From the IMG/VR virus record IMGVR_UViG_3300020474_000001, positions 1-64,000 of that record: a stretch of 64,000 bases of DNA; one strand, 5' to 3'. This document shows positions 34,563-42,414 of this stretch, piece by piece (positions within the stretch are counted from its first letter, which is position 1; each line of letters begins with the position of its first letter). The position numbers and the translations under genes were made by a program. The notes beneath the pieces were generated by a model. The model was not told the origin of the DNA. It saw nothing but the letters and a program-made list of their open reading frames with translations, and searched no databases. This stretch comes from a virus.

Positions 34563-35095
34563 AAAAAATCTGTAGAATATTTGAAATTATAAAAATCAGA
34601 TGCGTAATAATCCCTTACAAAATCCCTTTCCCTTTGTCCATATGAATTAAAATATTCAACCTCAGAATATGATCCCTTGTTAATATGTGGGATAGATACA
34701 CTTAAATCACTCTCCAGATCTTTTAAATTTTCAAACTTGTAAATTTTATCTAAACCAATATCACCACCAGTGTTAAGACAATAAAAAGATTGAGAATATG
34801 GAATCATTTTAGTTTTGGGAAAAGATGCACCACTTTTTATAATATCAAGAAATTGTCCAAATGTATACTCAGTATGATTAACTTTATTGAAGTGCTTGTA
34901 GTAACTAAATGCTCTTCGATATGGATTTCTAACTACAGAAAATTTATATGCCCCTTCAATATAATTATTTTTTTCCAATAAAAATAACGGATCATGTTTT
35001 GCATGCTCAACATAATTCCAGTGACTACTAATTACAGAAAATATTGATTGCCCAGCAGTTTTAGGAATATGCACGAATAATATCAATCTCTCCAA
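34559..35095 (-). CDS. sulfotransferase family 2-like protein
   Basis: About 178 aa. The start is TTG, either at 35095 or, with a TTGA overlap of the preceding stop, at 35086; no ATG is near. The N-terminus LFVHIPKTAGQSIFSVI is the 5'-phosphosulfate-binding loop of the Sulfotransfer_2 group, and FSVVRNPYRRAFSYYKHF holds the 3'-phosphate-binding Arg/Ser region. These enzymes move sulfate from PAPS to a carbohydrate or other acceptor. The protein is shorter than many relatives but both cofactor motifs are present. It overlaps a second sulfotransferase and an Asp-hydroxylase-like gene. Confidence 0.78.
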   Translation of the reverse strand: MERLILFVHIPKTAGQSIFSVISSHWNYVEHAKHDPLFLLEKNNYIEGAYKFSVVRNPYRRAFSYYKHFNKVNHTEYTFGQFLDIIKSGASFPKTKMIPYSQSFYCLNTGGDIGLDKIYKFENLKDLESDLSVSIPHINKGSYSEVEYFNSYGQRERDFVRDYYASDFYNFKYSTDFL

Positions 35096-35883
35096 AATTC
35101 CATCCCCCTACACCGTTCAAGTATTTCTTTTGGCAGAACTTCTTTAGGATCTTTAGATTGATACTCAATCTTTGATCTGATATCGTGCAACCCAGGAAGA
35201 TTATAATACCCAGTATCCTCTACCTGATTATTATTTTGAATATGATCGAAATCGTGATCATATATATCTTCACCAAGAAAATTATAAATCGAATTCATAG
35301 TATCATATGGATTTGAAACCAAATCTTTATACTCTACAAATAAAATTCTATCCAACAAATTATTATCAAGAGCAAATTGAATATGACGCATAGCATTACC
35401 AAGGAAGGTATTGAGTATAACATCACATCTATTATAGTCTGTCAGAGGAAATTCTTTCTCTATTACTGCAATATCAATAACATTAAAATTAATTCCATCA
35501 TAGGTCTTATGAATTAAAGTCAAAAATGATGTTAATATTTCTGATATATCTCTAACTGGACATATTATTTTAGCTCTCTGTCCAATATACTGTTCAATAT
35601 AATTTATTTGCCTTGGCCAATCTCTATTCTTATCAAAAATTACAGGACAATCTATATCATGATAGTAGTTTCCTATGACAGATGATATTATTTTGTGCGC
35701 ACTAATTGGTTTTGGAGAAGATTTATAATGTTCGATAGTTGGAATATTACTTTCAATGTTCCTCATAATATCCAATACTGGAGTTAGAGGACCAGAATAA
35801 AATCTTTGATTCTGATTTAAAATTGAAGATAACAAAGTCGCACCAGATCTATGAAGACCTGCAATAAAATAATATTTTTTCAT
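35083..35883 (-). CDS. sulfotransferase
   Basis: 266 aa, ATG at 35883. The 5'-phosphosulfate loop is FIAGLHRSGATLLSSIL at residues about 6-22. Downstream RAKIICPVRDISEILTSFL matches the 3'-phosphate region, and RILFVEYKDLVSNPYDTM, then YNFLG, are typical C-terminal sulfotransferase motifs. Family members use PAPS to sulfate proteins or glycans. GLHRSGATLL resembles protein-type (tyrosyl) sulfotransferases more than the second enzyme does, but the acceptor cannot be told from sequence. It follows the gene at 35890-36468 by 6 nt and overlaps the next sulfotransferase. Confidence 0.85.
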   Translation of the reverse strand: MKKYYFIAGLHRSGATLLSSILNQNQRFYSGPLTPVLDIMRNIESNIPTIEHYKSSPKPISAHKIISSVIGNYYHDIDCPVIFDKNRDWPRQINYIEQYIGQRAKIICPVRDISEILTSFLTLIHKTYDGINFNVIDIAVIEKEFPLTDYNRCDVILNTFLGNAMRHIQFALDNNLLDRILFVEYKDLVSNPYDTMNSIYNFLGEDIYDHDFDHIQNNNQVEDTGYYNLPGLHDIRSKIEYQSKDPKEVLPKEILERCRGMEFWRD

Positions 35884-35889
35884 ACAAAA

Positions 35890-36468
35890 TCAAGAATTTG
35901 AAGTATCTGGCCAAACGATATCTAAAGTCAGATTGTTGATATCATCAAGGGTATTGCAATCATCAACTAATCTTGATGCCGCATTTTCTACATCAAAACA
36001 ACTTTGTATATAATTGGAAACAAAATTAAGAAGATCGATCATTTCTTCTTTGGTCAAATCCACATATCCATCCACAAATTTCCATGCAGTCATAATATCA
36101 CCATCTTGATTGTCTAAAGACGAAACTCTTAATGATAAAGAGGTTCTAGTATTATTTGTTAGGTTAATCCTATTTCCATCAAATGTCAACGTCTCTTCAA
36201 CCTTTTCTTTTCTATCCGAAGAGATATATGATTTAATATTAGATTTACTTGAATCCATCCAATTAGTTGAAGTCGTAAAAGATGATAGATTCTCATTGTC
36301 ACTAGGAATCCATCCTAGATTATTATGACCTGCCCAAGATAGATCTGAAAGTTTTTCATCATCAAAAAAATTCAAACCACTAACGTTTGCCCAGTTTTCT
36401 GGTAACTTGTTTAATGGTGTCAATATTTCTGATTTACTGATATCAGCTAAGACATATAAGTCAAGCAT
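35890..36468 (-). CDS. 192-aa protein, DUF4376-like C-terminus (possible fibre assembly)
   Basis: ATG at 36468 overlaps the preceding gene by 8 nt. The N-terminal half (LTPLNKLPENWANVSGL, DLSWAGHNNLGWIPSD) resembles phage fibre-assembly or DUF4376-type proteins. The C-terminal helices (DLTKEEMIDLLNFVSNY, QSCFDVENAASRLVDDC) have the pattern of the DUF4376 helical domain (VxxCFxxExxLxxxI). Such proteins often sit next to tail fibres and may assist their folding or attachment. The match is by pattern, so it is tentative. Confidence 0.55.
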   Translation of the reverse strand: MLDLYVLADISKSEILTPLNKLPENWANVSGLNFFDDEKLSDLSWAGHNNLGWIPSDNENLSSFTTSTNWMDSSKSNIKSYISSDRKEKVEETLTFDGNRINLTNNTRTSLSLRVSSLDNQDGDIMTAWKFVDGYVDLTKEEMIDLLNFVSNYIQSCFDVENAASRLVDDCNTLDDINNLTLDIVWPDTSNS

Positions 36469-36964
36469 CTTCTTGATCTCCCTCTGGTGTTTCCTGTTCT
36501 AAATCTTCCTTTTCTTCCAAAGAATCCATTAATTGTTGAACTCTAACTTTCTCATTTGGAAGTTGATTTTCTTGATATTTTCTCTCAAGCTCCTTTCCCT
36601 CAAAAACTTGCCATGCTGCAGCACCTTTCCAGGCAATCCTATCAAGGGGAACTCTTTGTCCAATAACATCTTCCCATCCCCTCCATGATGCAAAATCATG
36701 CTTGGGTCTCATCGCAATCTCAATACCAAGACCAGCAGCAAGTTGTTCAATCAACTCAACCCCTTCTGTTGGCTGCATCTGTGCATAAACATTGCCAATA
36801 TCAGCTCTCATACTGACTTCAACAACTCCACCAAATGCAGTACCTACTGTTATTGATCTTGCTCTATTACGATTCTGTTTCATAGAAAGATATTCATTCT
36901 CTGCACATAGCAATTCGATCTTTTCTCTGAGTTCAGAAACGGTCTCACATCTTTCTTCTGACAT
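36461..36964 (-). CDS. 167-aa conserved-looking protein of unknown function
   Basis: ATG at 36964 (MSEERCETVSELREKIELL). Residues 1-35 are a Glu/Leu-rich helix. Residues about 36-85 are a small domain (VGTAFGGVVEVSMRADIG, EQLAAGLGIEIAMRPKHDF) followed by SWRGWEDVIG and a charged helical tail ending EQETPEGDQEDA. It is coupled by an 8-nt overlap to the DUF4376-like gene and follows the collagen-like gene by 30 nt. I do not recognise a family. Context suggests a virion accessory or assembly role. Confidence 0.55.
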   Translation of the reverse strand: MSEERCETVSELREKIELLCAENEYLSMKQNRNRARSITVGTAFGGVVEVSMRADIGNVYAQMQPTEGVELIEQLAAGLGIEIAMRPKHDFASWRGWEDVIGQRVPLDRIAWKGAAAWQVFEGKELERKYQENQLPNEKVRVQQLMDSLEEKEDLEQETPEGDQEDA

Positions 36965-36988
36965 ATTTTTGAATATTAAATATATGAA

Positions 36989-36996
36989 TATTTATC
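36989..36996 (-). promoter_or_regulatory. T4-type late promoter (GATAAATA)
   Basis: GATAAATA on the minus strand, 24 nt before the ATG at 36964, overlapping the end of the collagen-like gene. Confidence 0.6.
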
Positions 36997-38392
36997 ATTG
37001 AGAATTCCAAGAAATAGTAACCGATCCACCAGGTCCAACAATAATTGGATATTGAGTAGATGGAGAAACTGAAACTTGATAACTTAAACCAGTTGTGGCT
37101 GGTTTACCATTCTCTGGAGGATTTGTAGTACCAGGGTTTCCCGGATTGCCAAAATTACCAAGCCCAGCATCTCCAACAGGTGCTCCAGGACTACCTGGCT
37201 GTCCATCATATGCACCACTACCATTGCTACCATTAAATCCACCAGGATTTCCAGGATTTCCATTATTGGATCCACCACCGCCGCCGCCGCCGCCGCCACC
37301 GCCGCCGCCACGACCCCAATCACCATATCCACCTCTACCTCCATATCCTCCAGGACCAGCACGATATCCAGAATTTCCATGAGGACCACCATTACCACCA
37401 TTCTGCCCAGCACCATGAACCGCATTTGTCGGGCTTCCATTTCCACCATTTCCTCCACCAGGATTACCACCGCTTCCCCTCTGACCACCAGCTCCACCAG
37501 CACCTGAGCTTCCACCAGTACCTAGCTTTCCACCATTTGCCCTATTACCACCATTTCCACCATCACCCCCATTACCAGCATATCCATCACCTCCTTTACT
37601 ACCAGCTCCACCAGGAGCACCAGCAAAACCAGGTGATCCTGCATTTCCTCCTCCACCGGCATTACCAGGAGCGCCAGGATTTCCTATTCCACCTGCACCG
37701 CCAAGTCCACCAGGAAAAACAACACCTAAAGCAGAACTGGATTGACCAGCAGATCCTGACAGACCATCAATCCCATCAGTTCCTGGATCTCCAATAGGTC
37801 CAGAGGCACCTTGAGTTCCATGACCACCTTGTTCACCAGTATTATAATATCCGGGATTTCCTAGGTTTGCATTTCCATCCTGCCCATCAGGACCATTATT
37901 CCCATGCTCACCCCTGACGCCGTCGTTTCCCGGAGCACCTGGACCGTTTCCACCATAACCTCTACTACCGCCATATGCATCCGGACCACCATGAGAATTA
38001 GGAGCATTTCCATCACGACCATCCTTTCCATCATATCCACTCCTGTAGGGCATGCCGGGACCCGGATATCCAGCTCCGCCGCCACCACCGCCGCCACCGC
38101 CAGCACCAGAACCAGGAGCTCCTGGATTTCCTGGATTGCCATTTCCTCTTTGCCCATTAAATCCTTGACCACCTTGTCCACCAGCTCCATAATTACCAGG
38201 AAATCCTCTAACTTGTGATCCAGCACCACCTGTGCCTGCAACTCCAACCTGTCCAGGTTCACCTGCAGCACCAACGCCAGTTACTGTCACATTAAGTAAC
38301 CTTGGAGGTGACACCCAAGTTGCTGGAGAATTAAAAGTGACTGATCCTGCGGCTTCACTACCTGCTCTACCAAGAATTCTTCTAGTTGACAT
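36995..38392 (-). CDS. collagen-like/polyglycine virion protein
   Basis: 465 aa, ATG at 38392, 3 nt after the stop of a 2OG oxygenase gene. Residues about 1-35 (SEAAGSVTFNSPATWVSPPR, LLNVTVTGVG) are a short beta domain, and the last 35 residues (SYQVSVSPSTQYPIIVGPGG) are another. Nearly all between is Gly-X-Y: one run of about 19 uninterrupted triplets lies near residues 225-285, another of about 10 near 190-220. About two dozen Pro residues stand directly before Gly (NPG, APG, SPG), the position hydroxylated in collagen. A run of 13 Gly is encoded by a GGC/GGT microsatellite. It could form a collagen triple helix or a polyglycine-II bundle as in some phage adhesins. Confidence 0.78.
   Translation of the reverse strand: MSTRRILGRAGSEAAGSVTFNSPATWVSPPRLLNVTVTGVGAAGEPGQVGVAGTGGAGSQVRGFPGNYGAGGQGGQGFNGQRGNGNPGNPGAPGSGAGGGGGGGGGAGYPGPGMPYRSGYDGKDGRDGNAPNSHGGPDAYGGSRGYGGNGPGAPGNDGVRGEHGNNGPDGQDGNANLGNPGYYNTGEQGGHGTQGASGPIGDPGTDGIDGLSGSAGQSSSALGVVFPGGLGGAGGIGNPGAPGNAGGGGNAGSPGFAGAPGGAGSKGGDGYAGNGGDGGNGGNRANGGKLGTGGSSGAGGAGGQRGSGGNPGGGNGGNGSPTNAVHGAGQNGGNGGPHGNSGYRAGPGGYGGRGGYGDWGRGGGGGGGGGGGGGSNNGNPGNPGGFNGSNGSGAYDGQPGSPGAPVGDAGLGNFGNPGNPGTTNPPENGKPATTGLSYQVSVSPSTQYPIIVGPGGSVTISWNSQ
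37271..37311 (-). repeat. GGC/GGT trinucleotide microsatellite in collagen-like gene
   Basis: A run of about 13 Gly codons, mostly GGC (plus strand ccg repeated), in otherwise AT-rich DNA. Unit number could change by slippage without altering the reading frame. Confidence 0.8.
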
Positions 38393-38395
38393 ATC

Positions 38396-38992
38396 TTACT
38401 CGTAATAGAACCAACCTGTTATTATATATTTTGGAGTGTTTCCAAAAACAACATTCCCCCTATGGGCATGTGTAAATGCTGCTGGCCAAATAATTAAAGT
38501 ATTCTCTTTTGGAGGAATCCTCAACTGCTGATATAGAAATTCGGTTTCCCCAGCCCCATCTTCATCTAATGTATTTAGATAAACACTATAAACTAAACCT
38601 CTATTTTGAGATGCTACATTTCCTTGCTCTGCATGCCAAACATGATAACCGGCTCCAGGGATCGTTTTTTGCATTTTTATAGAGGTGCATCTTAAATCAC
38701 AATTTTTCAAGATATCATATTCTTCAACATAATCATCGAAGCATGTTTGAAGGTGATTGAAGAAAATTCTTTCAGAAGATTTATCTTGAAACCTATCTGG
38801 TTGATGATTTCTCACATTTAAGAATAAGTGAGTATCATTCTTATGCACTTTATTTGCATTTTCTGATTGCTTTCTGTTGAGACACATTCCTTTAGAATTA
38901 AATCTCTCAAACTCATCAATCATATGACGACAATACCCATCAGGGAAAACATTGTCATACATTCCTATAAAATTATTATATTTTGCATTCAT
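38396..38992 (-). CDS. 2OG-Fe(II) oxygenase upstream of collagen-like gene
   Basis: 198 aa, ATG at 38992. IPGAGYHVWHAEQGN carries the first iron ligands (His 120, Glu 122; Glu in place of the usual Asp). LVYSVYLNTLDEDGAGETEF is the P4H-like central strand pair. LIIWPAAFTHAHRGNVVFG gives the distal His (175 or 177) and KYIITGW the 2-oxoglutarate-binding Lys. This is the pattern of a phage oxygenase group resembling prolyl hydroxylases. Its stop lies 3 nt before the ATG of a collagen-like protein with many X-Pro-Gly sites, so hydroxylation of that product is a strong positional inference, not proven. Confidence 0.8.
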   Translation of the reverse strand: MNAKYNNFIGMYDNVFPDGYCRHMIDEFERFNSKGMCLNRKQSENANKVHKNDTHLFLNVRNHQPDRFQDKSSERIFFNHLQTCFDDYVEEYDILKNCDLRCTSIKMQKTIPGAGYHVWHAEQGNVASQNRGLVYSVYLNTLDEDGAGETEFLYQQLRIPPKENTLIIWPAAFTHAHRGNVVFGNTPKYIITGWFYYE

Positions 38993-38998
38993 AGTATT

Positions 38999-40657
38999 TT
39001 AAGTAAAGTTATATATTGCAACGTTGCCATACCAGTTTGCTCCCCCATCAGAAGAAACAAATACCCATATATCAGTCTTTCCACTTGCTGTAGTTCTCGT
39101 AGGTATAGTATTGCCAGGCCACTTAATATTTGACGGCCAAATGATTGATTGAGTATCTCCACTATTTGTAAGAACTAAAGTAAATCCAATTGAATCACTA
39201 GTAATTCCCGTATTAAAAGTAACATTTGTTGATAGTTCACTCAAGGTTGCAGTAACATGAGATCCATTTGATAGGTCAATTACCATATTAGATCCACCAT
39301 TTCCGATGGCATTGACTTTCTCTGCAAACTCAGTAGTAATTAATCCACCATTAAATGTAGAAACTCCAACTGCATTTATATTGTTAATATTTCCTGCTAT
39401 ATTGATATTACCAGTTCCAATTATATCTTTGGAGTTTAGATCCAAATTGCCACCAAGTTCTGGAGTAGTATCATTTGCAACATCAACACCACTGAGATTA
39501 GACCCATCACCAGAGAATGATGCAGCAGTAATACTTCCCGTGGCATTAACACTTCCTGTGGCAGTAATATTTCCCGCAACATCAACATCCCCCTGCAAGA
39601 TAGCACTGTCAAAAGGAGCAGCATCAACCCAATAAGAAGCGGTTCCAATCCCCAACTTTGGTTCATCATACCATAAATACAATTTACCAAATTTATTATT
39701 ATACCAAAGATCACCCAACTTTTGATCGCCCAGTGGCTTTGTCTCTGAAACTGTGACAAAAGCACCGGAACCAGTAATATGAACTGTAGCAGTATCAGTT
39801 ACTGAATCTAATGTGCAAGTAGAAATACCAGCACCTTCAAGTGTGATATTTTTTACACCATTACCAAGCAGAGTAAGGTTCTCTATTAGAGAAGTTTGTT
39901 GTGTAGAAATACTTACACCGCGTTGAACATTAGTTAAGTGAGTTCCATCTCCGTAATATTCTATAGGAAATTCTGAATTGGTTGCAGTAATTATTCCAGA
40001 ACCAATCGTAACATTATTAAAAGTGGATATACCAGTTACTCCTAAATTGTCAACAGTTACTTGTGCTCCAGTGACTGATAAATCTCCAGAGACAGATACA
40101 TTTCCAGAAGCAGTAAGATCATTAATAATAATGTCAGGAGTGCCACTCAAATTGGCAGCAGTTCCAGTGGTATTTTGATCCCCAACTATATTGACACCAG
40201 GAAGATCAATATCTGATGTTCCATCAAATGATACACCACCAATATTTCTAGGAGTTTGAAGTGCAGTAGCAGTATTCGCGTTAGCAGTAATATCTTGATT
40301 TCCCGTTGTGTTTACACCAGGAAGATCAATATCTTCTGTTCCATCAAATGATAAACCACCAATATTTCTAGCAGTTTCAAGCGAGGTGGCAGTATCTGAA
40401 TTACCGGTTACATTGCCGGTCAAATCACCGATTACATTACCAGTTAGACTACCAGTCAGATCTCCAACAAGTCCACCAGTAATAGTAGCAACACCAATTA
40501 CATTTAAGTGATTGGATTTAAGTACACCATGAACATCTAGTGTATATTGAGGATTTGTAGTTGCAATACCAACTTTAACCGCAGTTGCATCAGCAAAAAT
40601 TAAGTCAGTACTAACCTCAAGTCCATTTTTAACGACAAAATTCTTATTAATTGCCAT
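38999..40657 (-). CDS. modular tail fibre protein
   Basis: 552 aa, ATG at 40657 behind GGGGGAG. The start MAINKNFVVKNGLEVSTDLI and VGIATTNPQYTLDVHGVLK is a common fibre leader. Residues about 60-170 hold LTGNVTGNSDTATSLETAR and two copies of NIGGVSFDGTSDIDLPGVN. Later are ASFSGDGSNLSGVDVANDT, LWYNNKFGKLYLWYDEPK, and a C-terminal domain (LSELSTNVTFNTGI, STDGGANWYGN-like end). Layout is typical of fibre or short-fibre subunits of marine T4-like phages. It is followed at 6 nt by the 2OG oxygenase gene. Confidence 0.78.
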   Translation of the reverse strand: MAINKNFVVKNGLEVSTDLIFADATAVKVGIATTNPQYTLDVHGVLKSNHLNVIGVATITGGLVGDLTGSLTGNVIGDLTGNVTGNSDTATSLETARNIGGLSFDGTEDIDLPGVNTTGNQDITANANTATALQTPRNIGGVSFDGTSDIDLPGVNIVGDQNTTGTAANLSGTPDIIINDLTASGNVSVSGDLSVTGAQVTVDNLGVTGISTFNNVTIGSGIITATNSEFPIEYYGDGTHLTNVQRGVSISTQQTSLIENLTLLGNGVKNITLEGAGISTCTLDSVTDTATVHITGSGAFVTVSETKPLGDQKLGDLWYNNKFGKLYLWYDEPKLGIGTASYWVDAAPFDSAILQGDVDVAGNITATGSVNATGSITAASFSGDGSNLSGVDVANDTTPELGGNLDLNSKDIIGTGNINIAGNINNINAVGVSTFNGGLITTEFAEKVNAIGNGGSNMVIDLSNGSHVTATLSELSTNVTFNTGITSDSIGFTLVLTNSGDTQSIIWPSNIKWPGNTIPTRTTASGKTDIWVFVSSDGGANWYGNVAIYNFT

Positions 40658-40691
40658 TTTGGGTTCACTCTCCCCCGAACTAATTTTTAAA

Positions 40692-40699
40692 TATTTATA
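40692..40699 (-). promoter_or_regulatory. T4-type late promoter (TATAAATA)
   Basis: Exact TATAAATA on the minus strand, 34 nt before the ATG at 40657. Confidence 0.75.
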
Positions 40700-40713
40700 C
40701 TAATATAGTTTAA

Positions 40714-42414
40714 TTACGGCCTGGTTGGAGTAGATAATGTGCCATTGAACTTAGCCTTCTCATATGACTCAAATGTTATGAAAGCAACTCCTGTGTTACC
40801 GCCTGGTTGAGTAAACATGACATTTTTTATCTCATCATCTCGATATCCAGATGCTCCACCACCTCCAGATCCATCACCTGTTCCAGCAAATCCACCTTGA
40901 GCACCGCCGCCACCACCACCATCGTTTCCAGATGCTCCACCACCGTTATTACGATGTCCCTGACCATCCTTAAATCCGCGTTCAAGAGTTGCAGTGCTTT
41001 GGTTTATCGTACCACCACCATCGTAGAATTTAATATTTCCTGGTAGATTTTGGCATGGTTCATATCCTTGTAAATGCCAATATTTACCAAGGGTACATCC
41101 ACCAAGTCTTCCACCATTTGGACTGCTACCATCCCATTCATTATATTCAGTTCTTCCTGCTTGCGTTTGACCACGGGCAGGCAAATCACCTTGTCCTATT
41201 AATGAATTATTTACTCCACCAATTATTCCACCATCTCCTCCGCCAGAACCAGGGTTTCTTCCTTCTCCACGAGTTCCAGGAGTATCTATCCCACCACCAG
41301 CACCACCTGCACCATTTGTACCAGCACCACCACCTCCACCACAAACAGCAACAGCTTTTGCTTTATGGTAAACTACAATTAGACCACCTCCACCATTTAT
41401 TCCACCCTTTGGTCCTCCAGAGTATATTCCTTCATTTACTCCTATTTTAATTATATACTCATGATCCTTTATAATTGTCATATCAAAAACAGAAAGTCCA
41501 CCTTCTCCACCAAGATTTCCGTTAACAGTTCTTCCTACAGAAGCAGCCATAGTAACCTTTACCCTAATATCCTGCTCACGAGAATATACGCAAAGTGTCC
41601 TAAGAGCATTATTAGGATTTGCTGTGATCGTCAATGCTCCCCCAGTATCTAAATCCTGAGATCCACTATCAAAAGCTGAAGTACTAAATTTCTCAAAATT
41701 TAATATTGGTTTTGAGTCTCGAACAGTAAAATTTACTTCGGAACTATTTAAGAGAGAAGGAAATGAAAATGGATGAGAAACTCTACAAAATAATGTTTTG
41801 GTAGAAATCTCATCACTAGATATTGTCAACTGATTTGTCTTTGATCCAGAAATATTAGAAGTATCATCAAGATCAGTTCCGTTTAAGACCCACTGATAAG
41901 ATGCCCGATCTTCACTATTATCAGATAAATTTATACCAACAGTAAATACAGCATCACTGAATTGAGGCACCTCTTGACTTTGTGGTTGTTCACTAATAGT
42001 AAACTCAGCAGGAACAGAGATTGTTGCAATATTGGAATCCAATGGATCATTATCTGCGTTTCCAGTAGTTCCTGATGGGACATAATCAGCTCTCAAAAAA
42101 TATTGTTTTCCGTGGTCGAGTTGATTTTCTACATCTTGAATAGTCAATGTTGTTGTAGTAGTTCCAGAAAACTTTGTACTATCAGTTAAAGGAGTGCTGA
42201 TTTCACCCCCATATAGATACCACTGATAACCAATACTGCCACTATTTGATGCATCAGGATTGCTAGATGGAAAAGAAGCTGTAGCAATCCCTGTTAGAGT
42301 TAAATCCTGCCCGATACTAGTAGCAGTAGCATCAACTGGTTGTTGAGTAAAAGTGAGATTTGGACCATTTAAATCTAATTCTGTTTTTATTCTTGGGAAA
42401 AAACCGTGACTCAT
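40714..42414 (-). CDS. adhesin with two Ig-like domains and a Gly-rich head
   Basis: 566 aa. ATG at 42414 overlaps the preceding stop (ATGA). Residues about 20-130 and 135-230 are two Ig-like domains (YQWYLYGGEISTPLTDST, YQWVLNGTDLDDTSNI). Residues about 240-545 form a Gly-rich domain with AVAVCGGGGGAGTNGAGGA, SGGGDGGIIGGVNN and GGGGGGAQGGFAGTG plus several Cys and Tyr, an arrangement like the Gly-rich region of ALK/LTK-type proteins and some phage adhesins. It is co-translated with the 1932-aa protein. A host-binding role is likely. Confidence 0.75.
   Translation of the reverse strand: MSHGFFPRIKTELDLNGPNLTFTQQPVDATATSIGQDLTLTGIATASFPSSNPDASNSGSIGYQWYLYGGEISTPLTDSTKFSGTTTTTLTIQDVENQLDHGKQYFLRADYVPSGTTGNADNDPLDSNIATISVPAEFTISEQPQSQEVPQFSDAVFTVGINLSDNSEDRASYQWVLNGTDLDDTSNISGSKTNQLTISSDEISTKTLFCRVSHPFSFPSLLNSSEVNFTVRDSKPILNFEKFSTSAFDSGSQDLDTGGALTITANPNNALRTLCVYSREQDIRVKVTMAASVGRTVNGNLGGEGGLSVFDMTIIKDHEYIIKIGVNEGIYSGGPKGGINGGGGLIVVYHKAKAVAVCGGGGGAGTNGAGGAGGGIDTPGTRGEGRNPGSGGGDGGIIGGVNNSLIGQGDLPARGQTQAGRTEYNEWDGSSPNGGRLGGCTLGKYWHLQGYEPCQNLPGNIKFYDGGGTINQSTATLERGFKDGQGHRNNGGGASGNDGGGGGGAQGGFAGTGDGSGGGGASGYRDDEIKNVMFTQPGGNTGVAFITFESYEKAKFNGTLSTPTRP

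Noticed and set aside
37095-38218. Plus-strand proline-rich and serine-rich frames opposite the collagen-like gene
   Set aside because: They are antisense of Gly codons; the minus-strand gene has terminal domains and coupling to its neighbours.
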